A stretch of DNA of 7,224 nucleotides from Nitrospina sp. (GCA_003545625.1 DODH01000016.1:1-7224), one strand, 5' to 3'. Positions 1 to 6,532 are shown, numbered from the stretch's first letter. Program-made: numbers and translations. The notes: generated by a model from the letters alone, not told the origin.

Positions 1-1
1 A

Positions 2-1189
2 TTTATCAACTTTTCTGACCGTACTTTTTTAATCCATTTGGGTGGAAAAATATGCATCCAAAATCGTATCCCCGTTAAAACACGCGATGACCTTTCCATG
101 GCCTATACTCCTGGTGTGGGCCGGGTTTGTACTGCGATTCACCAGAATCCGGAAGAGGTGTACAAGTTGACGATCAAACGCAACACGGTTGCGATTGTGA
201 CCGATGGTACAGCGGTTCTTGGGTTGGGCAATATCGGGCCGCAAGCCGCAATGCCGGTGATGGAAGGTAAAGCAATGCTATTTAAGGAATTCGCCGGGAT
301 CGATGCTTTCCCAATATGCCTGGATGCCAAAAACGCTGATGAGGTGGTTGCCGCTGTCCGCGCCATTGCTCCTGGTTTTGGCGGAATCAACCTTGAGGAT
401 ATCGCGGCACCCCACTGTTTTGAGATTGAAAAAAGGTTGCAAGAAGAACTGGATATTCCGGTTTTCCATGATGACCAGCACGGAACGGCGGTCGTGGTTT
501 CCTCGGCATTGATCAATTCCTTGAAGCTTTTGGGCAAAAAACCTGAAGATATCAAAGTTGTGGTTCTGGGTGCTGGGGCGGCGGGGACCGCCTGTACTAA
601 AATGATCAAACAACTGAAAATGGATAACATCATTGCCTGTGACCGGAAAGGGGCTATTCATAAATCACGGGATGACCTCAACGAGGCCAAACAATGGTTT
701 GCGGACAATACCAACCCTGATGGGCTGAAAGGGAGTTTGCAGGAAGTCATTGCCGGAGCCGATGTGTTTCTCGGAGTTTCGGGTCCCCGTCAATTGAGTG
801 TTGAGGACATTAAAAAAATGGCCAAAGATCCAGTGGTCTATGCAATGGCCAATCCGATTCCAGAAATTTTGCCTGAAGAGGCCGGGCCTCATGTGGCGAT
901 CATGGCAACAGGCAGAAGTGATTATCCCAATCAGATCAATAATGTTTTATGTTTTCCCGGCCTCTTCAAGGGGGCACTGGATTGCTTGGCCACACATATC
1001 AATGAAGAAATGAAAATGGCCGCGGCGCATGCGATAGCGGATTGTATTGCCCAGGACCATTTGCAACCGGAATACATCATTCCAAGCGTGTTTGATACCA
1101 AGGTGGTGAAGAATGTGTCCGCCGCAGTGATTAAAGCCGCCAGGGAAACCAATGTGGCGCGCGGTAGAGGTAGAAATAAGTTTGATTAG
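2..1189 (+). CDS. NAD(P)-dependent malic enzyme, 5' end missing (probably with an upstream ACT domain)
   Basis: Oxidative decarboxylation of malate to pyruvate with reduction of NAD(P)+, in the cytoplasm. Seen: YTPGV from nt 104 (the Tyr is the usual general acid), the EGKAMLFKEFAG segment with the catalytic Lys, FPICLD, an EDIAAPHCFEIE metal-binding segment, FHDDQHGTAVV at 464-496 (metal Asp), a GAGAAG Rossmann loop near 570-585, and the late YAMANPIPEI and ATGRSDYPNQINN motifs. A TTG at 38 could be taken as the start, but the frame stays open to the left edge and encodes SDRTFLIHLGGKI. That matches the linker between the N-terminal ACT domain and the catalytic domain in ACT-malic enzymes, so TTG is an internal Leu codon and the gene begins outside the window. 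395 codons are present. The Rossmann region does not let me decide between NAD and NADP. The stop is TAG at 1187-1189; the next gene starts 57 bp later in the same frame. Confidence 0.93.
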   Translation, partial: FINFSDRTFLIHLGGKICIQNRIPVKTRDDLSMAYTPGVGRVCTAIHQNPEEVYKLTIKRNTVAIVTDGTAVLGLGNIGPQAAMPVMEGKAMLFKEFAGIDAFPICLDAKNADEVVAAVRAIAPGFGGINLEDIAAPHCFEIEKRLQEELDIPVFHDDQHGTAVVVSSALINSLKLLGKKPEDIKVVVLGAGAAGTACTKMIKQLKMDNIIACDRKGAIHKSRDDLNEAKQWFADNTNPDGLKGSLQEVIAGADVFLGVSGPRQLSVEDIKKMAKDPVVYAMANPIPEILPEEAGPHVAIMATGRSDYPNQINNVLCFPGLFKGALDCLATHINEEMKMAAAHAIADCIAQDHLQPEYIIPSVFDTKVVKNVSAAVIKAARETNVARGRGRNKFD

Positions 1190-1235
1190 ATTTCCCCTGT
1201 TAAAAGTTTTTTTGATTTTGCTTTTCTCGCCTTCA

Positions 1236-1248
1236 ATACTTCGAGTAT
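1236..1248 (+). promoter_or_regulatory. Small hairpin over the RND gene start codon
   Basis: ATACT, loop TCG, AGTAT: a 5-bp stem whose right arm includes the A and T of the ATG at 1247. There is no purine-rich Shine-Dalgarno in front of this start. The hairpin could dampen initiation or make it depend on ribosomes arriving from the malic enzyme stop 57 bp upstream. A stem this short and A+T-rich may equally be chance. Confidence 0.25.
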
Positions 1249-3640
1249 GAAAACAGTTCTTGCTTGGTGCTTCAAAAAAATTACCTACCGATACCCCGGG
1301 ACCCTGCTGATTCTGGCAATCCTTTTAAGCGGGATGTCCGTTTATTGGGCTAGCGGCTTGAGCTTCAACCCCAGGATGGACAACCTTCTTCCCCAGGATT
1401 TACCGTTAATAAAAGAATTTAATGAAGTTGTTGCCAAAACCGGAGGGTCGGGTCCTTTGGTGGTTGTTCTGGAACAGCTGAATCCCTTTCAGGCTCCTGA
1501 AGTGATTAGCAAGCTTGCCCGCGCTTTGGAGAAAGTACCCGGAACCCATTTTGTGGATTCAAAAATACCCGAAGAGTTTTTAAATCACCGCCAACTCCTG
1601 TTAATGCCCCGGACAGATCTGCTTCGCCTGGAATCCCTGGTCGAGGAAGCGGTTGACTATGCCCGGGGTCAGTTCGGCGGGTTTTTCGGGGAAGATGAAC
1701 TGTTCAATCCGACCAAGCTTCAAACGCTTGCTGATCGCTATCATATCTTCGAAGATATTAGGCCCTATCATAGGGGAAAGCGGAAGAAAAATTATTATAT
1801 CTTTGTCCAACCAAAGGGGACGGTTACCGACACAGATTTTACAGAGCAATATATCCGACTTGTTCAAGAGGCGATTGACCAGACAGGACTTGAAAAGAGT
1901 ATCCCGGATCTGGTCATTAATTTTACCGGTTCGCTGATGGTGCGGCTGGAAGAAAACCAGTTTATCCAAAGTGATCTCAAGAAGTCAGCGGTGCTCGCGG
2001 CCCTGCTGGCAAGTTGTATTATCCTCATCTACACCCGATCCTGGTTTTCCATACCGCTCATCATTTTCCCTTTATTGCTGTCGCTGACTTATACGTTCGC
2101 GTTAACGCGTCTGTTCATCGGACACTTGAATGTTATTTCAGGTTTTCTGGTGGCTATATTAATGGGGTTGGGGATTGATTATGGGATTCATCTTTATATT
2201 CGCTTCAAACAGGAACTCCTCAAAGGAAAAACCATTGCTGAGGCAGCGGAACTAGTTGTGACCCAAGTAGGACGGTCAGGGCTTATAGCGATGCTGACGA
2301 CGATAAGTGTTTTTTCAATTTTAAGCTTCTCAGATTTTCCGGGTTTTTCAGAGTTCGGGAAAATTGCCACGCTGGGTATCGTCAGCGCTTTTTTGAGCTA
2401 CTATTTTATTTTTCCGGCGCAGGCATTGTTTTATGACAAAATCCATTGGTTGAGGAAACCTCGGCCCAGGTTGTTCACTTTTAAAATTTCCAACCTGTAT
2501 TCCACCACGCCCTATTTCCTTTCTGCCATGTTCCTCCTTTTAATGGTTGCGAGTTTATTCCTTCTTCCCGGAATCAGGTTTGAATATGATTTTCAGAAAC
2601 TCAAGGGAGAGTCCCCCGCCAGCGAATATGAGACAGTCACCACGGATGATTTCGGTTTTGCTTTTTCCCCTACCTTGATCCTGACGCCTGAAAAGAAAAA
2701 CCTGTTTGAAATCCACACAGTCCTGGAGAAAATCAAACGCAGGAATGGGGACCATACCATCATAGGAGCTACGTATTCTTTAAATATGTTCAGTCGTGAG
2801 GAATATGAGTCGAAGAAGGATGTGATCGGCCGGATTCGAAAAACAGTTTATGACAATATGGATATTATCAAATTTTCACTGGGAAACGACCGATATGAAA
2901 ATTTTAAAAAGCTGGTGAATGTCGAGCCGTTTGACGAAAAGCGAATACCCCGTAATCTGGAGAAAAAACTCCGCGCCGAAGATGATTATCTGGTTTTGTT
3001 GCATTCTCCTGCAGATAAAAACTTTTTTCGTGTCGAAAATATTTATCAGTTGGAAAAAGAAATGGACGAGTTGAGGCGCATGGTGGTGGAGGAAAATATC
3101 AAGATTTCCGTTTTAAATGAAAACCTGATAGCGGCAGAAATTCTGGATTGGGTCAAGGAAAAGGGCCCAAAGGCGATGGGCATTGCTTTTGCGTTGGTTT
3201 TCTTTATTCTTGTGGTGGACCTTTGCAGTATCCGTTTGGCGGTCATTACCTTCCTGCCTCTTTTTACAGGTCTGGCATTGACCGGCGCACTCATGTCCGT
3301 TTTTAATGTGAAATTAAATTTCATCAATATTGTCATGCTCCCTTCTATCGTGGGAATCATGATAGACCATTGTATATATCTCAGTCACCATATACTGGAT
3401 TATTCCAGGGGCGCATCGCTCAAGTCACTGCAAGAAACAGGAAGCGCCATAATATTGTCGGCCTTGACCAGTTTGGCAGGCTACAGCAGTTTGAATATTG
3501 CGCATCATGAAGGGGTCAGGTCCATTGCATCGGTGGTAGGGCTGGGAATAATAACCTGTACTCTTTGCGCCCTGTTTATGCTTCCAGCCCTGTTTGAACT
3601 GCGGAACTATAGCTTCCCCTTTACCCGTTTAAAAAAGTAG
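1247..3640 (+). CDS. RND-superfamily (MMPL/HpnN-like) 12-TM transporter
   Basis: 797-residue inner-membrane protein with the duplicated RND layout. TM1 is at about residues 18-37, then a periplasmic loop of about 205 residues, TM2-6 at about 246-395, TM7 at about 422-440, a second loop of about 200 residues, and TM8-12 at about 641-783. The fourth helix of each half has the family's charged motif: GLGIDYGIH at 307-315 (Asp311) and VGIMIDHCIYL at 702-712 (Asp707). These Asp residues are the expected proton-relay positions. The length and single-polypeptide 12-TM form fit MMPL/hopanoid-transporter-like RND proteins, not the tripartite AcrB class (about 1,030 residues), and no membrane-fusion partner is nearby. 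Substrate is unknown; a lipid is the family-based guess. ATG 1247 is the first usual start codon after the previous gene's in-frame stop; no good Shine-Dalgarno precedes it. A lipoprotein gene follows 17 bp downstream, probably co-transcribed. Confidence 0.9.
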   Translation: MKTVLAWCFKKITYRYPGTLLILAILLSGMSVYWASGLSFNPRMDNLLPQDLPLIKEFNEVVAKTGGSGPLVVVLEQLNPFQAPEVISKLARALEKVPGTHFVDSKIPEEFLNHRQLLLMPRTDLLRLESLVEEAVDYARGQFGGFFGEDELFNPTKLQTLADRYHIFEDIRPYHRGKRKKNYYIFVQPKGTVTDTDFTEQYIRLVQEAIDQTGLEKSIPDLVINFTGSLMVRLEENQFIQSDLKKSAVLAALLASCIILIYTRSWFSIPLIIFPLLLSLTYTFALTRLFIGHLNVISGFLVAILMGLGIDYGIHLYIRFKQELLKGKTIAEAAELVVTQVGRSGLIAMLTTISVFSILSFSDFPGFSEFGKIATLGIVSAFLSYYFIFPAQALFYDKIHWLRKPRPRLFTFKISNLYSTTPYFLSAMFLLLMVASLFLLPGIRFEYDFQKLKGESPASEYETVTTDDFGFAFSPTLILTPEKKNLFEIHTVLEKIKRRNGDHTIIGATYSLNMFSREEYESKKDVIGRIRKTVYDNMDIIKFSLGNDRYENFKKLVNVEPFDEKRIPRNLEKKLRAEDDYLVLLHSPADKNFFRVENIYQLEKEMDELRRMVVEENIKISVLNENLIAAEILDWVKEKGPKAMGIAFALVFFILVVDLCSIRLAVITFLPLFTGLALTGALMSVFNVKLNFINIVMLPSIVGIMIDHCIYLSHHILDYSRGASLKSLQETGSAIILSALTSLAGYSSLNIAHHEGVRSIASVVGLGIITCTLCALFMLPALFELRNYSFPFTRLKK

Positions 3641-3657
3641 TAAAGAAAGAGAACTGT

Positions 3658-3903
3658 ATGATACGTGTCGGATTGATTTTGGTTTTTATTTTGTCGGTCG
3701 GCTGCTCCGAAGACCGCAGGTTCGAAGATTTTATTAATGAGGACAGTGGTAAAGGAGAGCAGGAATTCCAGGAAGATTCCCAGAAGTGTACGGCGAACAA
3801 GGATAAGTTCAGTCACAAAATCCGGGGCCGTGAACTTGGATTCGAAGGGGAGCATGCGGGATATCTGGGTTGCATGAAACTAAAAGGCTGGAGCCACCAC
3901 TAG
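3658..3903 (+). CDS. Small predicted lipoprotein, function unknown
   Basis: 81-residue protein. The N-terminus is Met-Ile-Arg followed by a hydrophobic stretch (residues 4-15) ending LSVGC, so Cys16 is a plausible lipidation site. Ser at -3 departs from the common Leu, but the site fits the looser lipobox pattern. The residue after Cys is Ser, not Asp, so outer-membrane sorting is expected under the enterobacterial rule. The mature part is about 66 residues, acidic at first, with two further Cys (44 and 72) that could form a disulfide, and a C-terminal GCMKLKGW. A Cys-Met-x-x-Lys-Gly-aromatic ending is familiar from small uncharacterised envelope lipoproteins. The start is supported by AAAGAGA at 3646-3652, 5 nt upstream. 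The gene begins 17 bp after the RND stop, suggesting co-transcription and perhaps a shared envelope role. The stop codon TAG lies inside the left arm of a palindromic repeat, so the last residues (SHH) may derive from the inserted sequence. I do not recognise a named family. Confidence 0.72.
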   Translation: MIRVGLILVFILSVGCSEDRRFEDFINEDSGKGEQEFQEDSQKCTANKDKFSHKIRGRELGFEGEHAGYLGCMKLKGWSHH

Positions 3904-3977
3904 GCGCCGGCCAGCGGCCGGTGGCAACGATACTTTTGGTTCAACGAGCCATTCCTGGTCGGCCCCACGCCTAGTGG
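3897..3977. repeat. GC-rich palindromic repeat with 10-bp terminal inverted repeats
   Basis: CCACTAGGCG at 3897-3906 and its exact reverse complement CGCCTAGTGG at 3968-3977 bracket 61 bp. Just inside the left arm is a second perfect hairpin: CCGGCC (3907-3912), loop AGC, GGCCGG (3916-3921). An alternative pairing, GCCACC (3893-3898) with GGTGGC (3920-3925), would compete with both. The segment is much richer in G+C than the surrounding genes. It covers the stop codon of the lipoprotein gene and separates it from coaX. These are traits of a small non-autonomous mobile repeat (MITE or REP-like); I found no clear target-site duplication. It might also act as an RNA hairpin between the two genes. 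Other copies in the genome would be needed to prove mobility. Confidence 0.6.
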
Positions 3978-4072
3978 GCGGAGGTTCTCCACCAAACGAG
4001 TTTTCGTGGTTGTTATCGCTTGCAGGCTCTGCTATTTTCGCAGTGTCCCCGAAATATTGTATTGGTTTTATT
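3904..4072. other. Intergenic segment between lipoprotein gene and coaX
   Basis: 169 bp. The first half is the palindromic repeat. The second half, about 3978-4072, is open in the coaX frame from a GTG at 3974 and would encode 33 extra residues (GGGSPPNEFSWLLS and so on). These do not belong to the CoaX family, and the GTG sits within the right arm of the repeat. I read this stretch as non-coding, possibly the remainder of the inserted element plus the coaX leader. I see no convincing sigma-70 promoter. Confidence 0.5.
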
Positions 4073-4846
4073 ATGCTATTAGTCATTGATGTCGGCAACT
4101 CCAATAATGTGATCGGTTTATTTTCCGGTAAGAAACTCCTTTCTCACTGGCGAATTCGAACGGAATGGAACCGTACGGCCGATGAATACTGGGTTTTGTT
4201 CAAGGAATTTATCCAATCGAACAATGTTGGGATAGATAACATTGATGACATTGTTATCGCCTGTGTCGTTCCGCCCCTGGTTCCCATTCTGCAAGACATG
4301 GCGAGGAAATATTTTTCCTGTGAGCCTCTGGTGGTGGGGCCGGGTATCAAAACGGGAATTTCTATTCTCTACAATAACCCTGCTGAAGTGGGTGCCGACC
4401 GGATTGTCAACTCGGTGGCGGCATTCGAGAAATATGGCGGGCCGTTGATCATTGTGGACTTTGGCACTGCCACGACTTTCGATGTGGTATCCAGGAAGGG
4501 GGAATACCTTGGGGGAGTCATTTTCCCGGGTGTTCAGATTTCACTGGAGGCCCTGTTCAAACACACCGCCAAATTACCCAGAATCGATATGCTGGCTCCG
4601 GAAAATGTGATTGGAAAGTCAACAGTAGATAGTATTCGTTCCGGTGCAGTTCATGGTTTTACGGGAATGGTTGAAAACCTGGTTCGACAAATTAAAACGG
4701 AACTGGGGCAAAACGCGCAGGTGGTGGCCACAGGAGGGATCGTTGAATGGATTGCTTCAAACACAACGGTCATTGATACACTGGATCCATTTTTAACTCT
4801 GGATGGGATGAGAATTATTTATGAAAAAAATCATCCGGAAAACTGA
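4073..4846 (+). CDS. coaX: Type III pantothenate kinase
   Basis: Phosphorylates pantothenate, the first step of CoA biosynthesis, in the cytoplasm. Type III enzymes are typically feedback-resistant and need a monovalent cation. From ATG 4073 the protein has 257 residues, the normal family length. Seen: N-terminal LLVIDVGNSN (Asp6, phosphate-binding loop of the ASKHA fold), VGPGIKTG at 88-95, VGADR at 106-110 with the catalytic Asp109, the second phosphate motif IIVDFGTATTFD at 126-137, YLGGVIFPG at 145-153, a KLPRID segment at 167-172, and VVATGG at 217-222 near the C-terminus. A longer reading from GTG 3974 adds 33 residues that fall in a repeat-like region and have no family counterpart, so I prefer ATG 4073. 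No strong Shine-Dalgarno precedes that ATG. No birA or other usual coaX partner is adjacent. The downstream gene is convergent. Confidence 0.94.
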   Translation: MLLVIDVGNSNNVIGLFSGKKLLSHWRIRTEWNRTADEYWVLFKEFIQSNNVGIDNIDDIVIACVVPPLVPILQDMARKYFSCEPLVVGPGIKTGISILYNNPAEVGADRIVNSVAAFEKYGGPLIIVDFGTATTFDVVSRKGEYLGGVIFPGVQISLEALFKHTAKLPRIDMLAPENVIGKSTVDSIRSGAVHGFTGMVENLVRQIKTELGQNAQVVATGGIVEWIASNTTVIDTLDPFLTLDGMRIIYEKNHPEN

Positions 4847-4860
4847 AGGTGGTAGGACCC

Positions 4861-4940
4861 AAAAAAGACAGGCTATCCCAAGATTAAGATTTTCAGCTTA
4901 GAGGAGGAGACTGAAAGCTTAAAGACTTGAAATAGCCTGT
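4861..4940 (-). terminator. Stem-loop plus T-run between convergent genes (terminator or small structured RNA)
   Basis: ACAGGCTAT at 4868-4876 pairs perfectly with ATAGCCTGT at 4932-4940 (9 bp), enclosing 55 nt. Inside, TTTCAG (4891-4896) pairs with CTGAAA (4911-4916), exposing a purine-rich loop containing GGAGGAG. On the minus strand the outer stem is followed after one base by six T's (A's at 4861-4866 on the + strand). That fits an intrinsic terminator for the minus-strand gene ending at 4962. The large branched loop is unusual for a terminator. The alternative is a small RNA of about 73 nt, or on the + strand a 3' element of the coaX transcript. Confidence 0.45.
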
Positions 4941-4961
4941 GTTTATCGTTTTGATTCTTCG

Positions 4962-5210
4962 CTAAACTTTTATTCCTCGCGAACTCTTGTGAATGAACAG
5001 ACGCACCATGCGGGGATCATCCTCAATATCCGAAATTTTGTATCCTTGGTTTTTGGCCCATTTGGCTAAGGCATCCGTAATATTTCTTTTTTTATCAACA
5101 ATGAGCTCCAAAATCCCATTTTTTTTGATGCGGTTGAACTCTTGCGATGCCAATTGCAGTGCGCTGAAAAATGAAAGCCCGCGTATATCGATCGTTTTAA
5201 ACATTTCCAT
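4962..5210 (-). CDS. TusA/SirA-fold small protein lacking the catalytic Cys
   Basis: 82 residues, the usual TusA-family length, with the expected order: strand TIDIRGL (6-12), helix SALQLASQEFNRIK (16-29), strand GILELIVDKK (32-41), helix NITDALAKWAKNQGY (43-57), and two C-terminal strands (KISDIEDD, MVRLFIHK). TusA proteins relay sulfur through a Cys in a D-x-R-G-L-x-C-P-x-P signature. Here Asp8, Arg10, Gly11 and Leu12 are kept, but the Cys-Pro pair is Phe14-Phe15 and the second Pro is Ala17. There is no other Cys in the protein. It therefore cannot carry a persulfide the usual way and is probably a binding or regulatory variant. The start ATG 5210 is well supported by GGGAGGG (complement of 5218-5224) with a 7-nt gap; an ATG two codons later is possible but too close-fitting to prefer. 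The stop is TAG. The gene is convergent with coaX and divergent from the first LRR gene, so probably monocistronic. The family call is by signature and fold order only. Confidence 0.68.
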   Translation of the reverse strand: MEMFKTIDIRGLSFFSALQLASQEFNRIKKNGILELIVDKKRNITDALAKWAKNQGYKISDIEDDPRMVRLFIHKSSRGIKV

Positions 5211-5217
5211 TTATTAT

Positions 5218-5224
5218 CCCTCCC
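5218..5224 (-). promoter_or_regulatory. Shine-Dalgarno of the TusA-like gene
   Basis: GGGAGGG on the minus strand, 7 nt before the ATG at 5210. It is the strongest ribosome-binding site in the window and selects this ATG over the Met codon at residue 3. Confidence 0.7.
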
Positions 5225-5518
5225 ATTTTCAGCCAGGGTCATGACTTGCCTGGACAGTCTTTAATCATTTCTATCGCATTGTATGGGAGCAAGATTAAAG
5301 GTCTGTTAATCCGGAATTAATTTTTTTTAATCTTTTTGAGAATGTTTCTCTGATGAGGGACTTTGTTAAGTTTTCCGGCCAAGAGTGAAACGGATTAATC
5401 TATTGAAATTTAATGAGTTATTTTTGTTTTTGCGATTGTCCTGTTAGGGGCACGGGACGAACCATCTAAAGTGGGGACATTTCTGGCCCGTTTTCTGTTT
5501 AGCAAAGGAATGGCAAGC

Positions 5519-5549
5519 TGTTAATATGAAAAGCGTTTTACACTATTAT
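5519..5549 (+). promoter_or_regulatory. Weak candidate promoter for the plus-strand LRR gene
   Basis: TATTAT at 5544-5549 resembles a -10 box and lies 38 nt before the ATG at 5588. The -35 side is poor: TGTTAA (5519-5524) at 19 bp is the best I find. A different sigma factor or an upstream promoter is equally possible. Confidence 0.25.
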
Positions 5550-5576
5550 AGAAGAAACTGTTTTTTGAAAGCATCC

Positions 5577-5581
5577 AGGAG
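5577..5581 (+). promoter_or_regulatory. Shine-Dalgarno of the plus-strand LRR gene
   Basis: AGGAG with a 6-nt gap before ATG 5588. It fixes the start and shows that the gene is set up for translation. Confidence 0.7.
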
Positions 5582-5587
5582 AAATTA

Positions 5588-6532
5588 ATGGGTATCGAAC
5601 GGGGTGGGAATTCGGAGTATGAAGAGTACGAACCTTCATTTGAGGAGAAAACGGCAAAGTGGGAGGAAACTCTTCAGCCCTTGTTAGCGGAAGACCCGAG
5701 TTTGCTCAAACTTTCGGGAAAATATATTGCCAACGATGATGTAACAATCATTTGTAATTATCATGGATTGAAAAAGGTCCGGATTCTTGATCTCGCTGAC
5801 AATCAGATCAGTGACGATGCCTTGCTCGTTCTTTTTGAGTCGGAAAACCTTGCACAAATTGAGGAACTCTATTTGGGAATTAATTTCCTGACGGGGCAGG
5901 GGTTGACGGATGTCGCCGGTTCCAACCAGATCAAGATGAAGAATTTGAAAACACTGGTCATTTCCGATAATCGCCTTACGGATGCCTCTGTGGCAGGTTT
6001 CATGCGGTCGGAAAATTTTCCCAACCTGGAATCTTTGGATATAGGGTGGAATGAGGTTGGCAACGAAACGGCCAAAGCCATTGGGGAGACAACTTCTTTT
6101 CCCGGATTGAAGAAGCTGGAAATGGAGCGCGGTTACATTGAACTTGAAGCCCTGAAAGAAATGGTTCTGGGAAGTCTAATGGATCAGTTGCAGGAACTGA
6201 ATTTTACAGCGAATAAGTTGAAGGATGAGGGATTGAAGGTGCTTGTCTCGGCCCCAAAATGGAAAGCTCTCAAGGTTTTGAAGCTTTCGCAAAATATGTT
6301 TGGGGATGAAGGCGCAATAGCCCTAGGGGAATCCGCCTCGCTGGGCGGGTTGACGCATCTTTATGTTGGAAGAAACTATTTTGGGAACGAAGGAGCGAAA
6401 GCGATCCATGAAAGCAAAGTCCTGAAAAACCTGAAAACTCTGGTTCTTAAAGAAGGCGTGGAGGAAGATCCTGGACTGGTCAATTACTCCCGGCCGGAAC
6501 TGCTTCGCCCCGATGACCCCAACTCCATTTAG
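5588..6532 (+). CDS. Leucine-rich repeat protein, ribonuclease-inhibitor-like
   Basis: 314 residues. A charged, Glu-rich N-terminal region of about 60 residues (no signal peptide, no TM) is followed by a solenoid of LRRs. Repeat cores begin at about residues 64, 91, 120, 147, 174, 201, 228, 255 and 282: a 27-residue period with one 29-residue step. The pattern is L-x-x-L-x-L-x-x-N-x-(I/L/F)-x-x-E-G-(A/L), for example LKVLKLSQNMFGDEGA at 228-243. Repeat 5 (LKKLEMERGYIELEAL) and the last one lack the Asn and are degenerate. The D/N-E-G-A endings are typical of RI-type bacterial LRRs, which usually bind proteins. The C-terminus is Pro-rich and ends DDPNSI. No enzymatic domain is present. Cytoplasmic location is inferred. 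It faces a second LRR gene with the same period, so the two are probably paralogous. Partner and role are unknown. Confidence 0.85.
   Translation: MGIERGGNSEYEEYEPSFEEKTAKWEETLQPLLAEDPSLLKLSGKYIANDDVTIICNYHGLKKVRILDLADNQISDDALLVLFESENLAQIEELYLGINFLTGQGLTDVAGSNQIKMKNLKTLVISDNRLTDASVAGFMRSENFPNLESLDIGWNEVGNETAKAIGETTSFPGLKKLEMERGYIELEALKEMVLGSLMDQLQELNFTANKLKDEGLKVLVSAPKWKALKVLKLSQNMFGDEGAIALGESASLGGLTHLYVGRNYFGNEGAKAIHESKVLKNLKTLVLKEGVEEDPGLVNYSRPELLRPDDPNSI

Larger units (their letters stand above)
5211..5587. other. Divergent intergenic region, no gene found
   Basis: 377 bp between the TusA-like gene (minus) and the first LRR gene (plus), largely A+T-rich in the middle. Contents: a possible hairpin CCAGG (5233-5237) / CCTGG (5249-5253) in the leader of the TusA-like gene; an 8-bp inverted repeat TTAATCCG (5306-5313) / CGGATTAA (5391-5398); a T-rich stretch around 5316-5337; a more G-rich segment 5437-5490; and a possible promoter and Shine-Dalgarno in front of the LRR gene. 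Both genes must be driven from here, but no strong -35/-10 pair stands out. I see no coding frame worth calling. Confidence 0.6.

Noticed and set aside
139..633. Long minus-strand frame (164 codons) inside the malic enzyme gene
   Set aside because: Antisense of a well-conserved gene; composition is a by-product of the sense codons, with no domain.
1601..1969. 122-codon minus-strand frame inside the RND gene
   Set aside because: Fully antisense to the first periplasmic loop of a clear RND protein; no ribosome-binding site or domain.
3907..3935. Perfect CCGGCC/GGCCGG hairpin followed by TTTT as an intrinsic terminator for the lipoprotein gene
   Set aside because: The T's come about 11 nt after the stem instead of directly behind it, so intrinsic termination is unlikely; the palindromes fit a repeat element better.
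3880..4104. 74-codon minus-strand frame across the repeat and the coaX start
   Set aside because: Overlaps a real gene start and a palindromic repeat, is Pro/Arg-rich with no recognisable domain, and lacks a credible start region.
4993..5244. 83-codon plus-strand reading frame antisense to the TusA-like gene
   Set aside because: No ribosome-binding site and no family-like sequence; the opposite strand has a strong Shine-Dalgarno and a recognisable fold.
5350..5398. Hammerhead-ribozyme-like CTGATGA (5350-5356) and GAAA (5387-5390), with CGGATTAA after it pairing to TTAATCCG upstream
   Set aside because: The base after TTAATCCG is G, not the U needed to pair with the last A of GAAA at the cleavage site, and stem II would have only about 3 bp. 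I regard the resemblance as chance.
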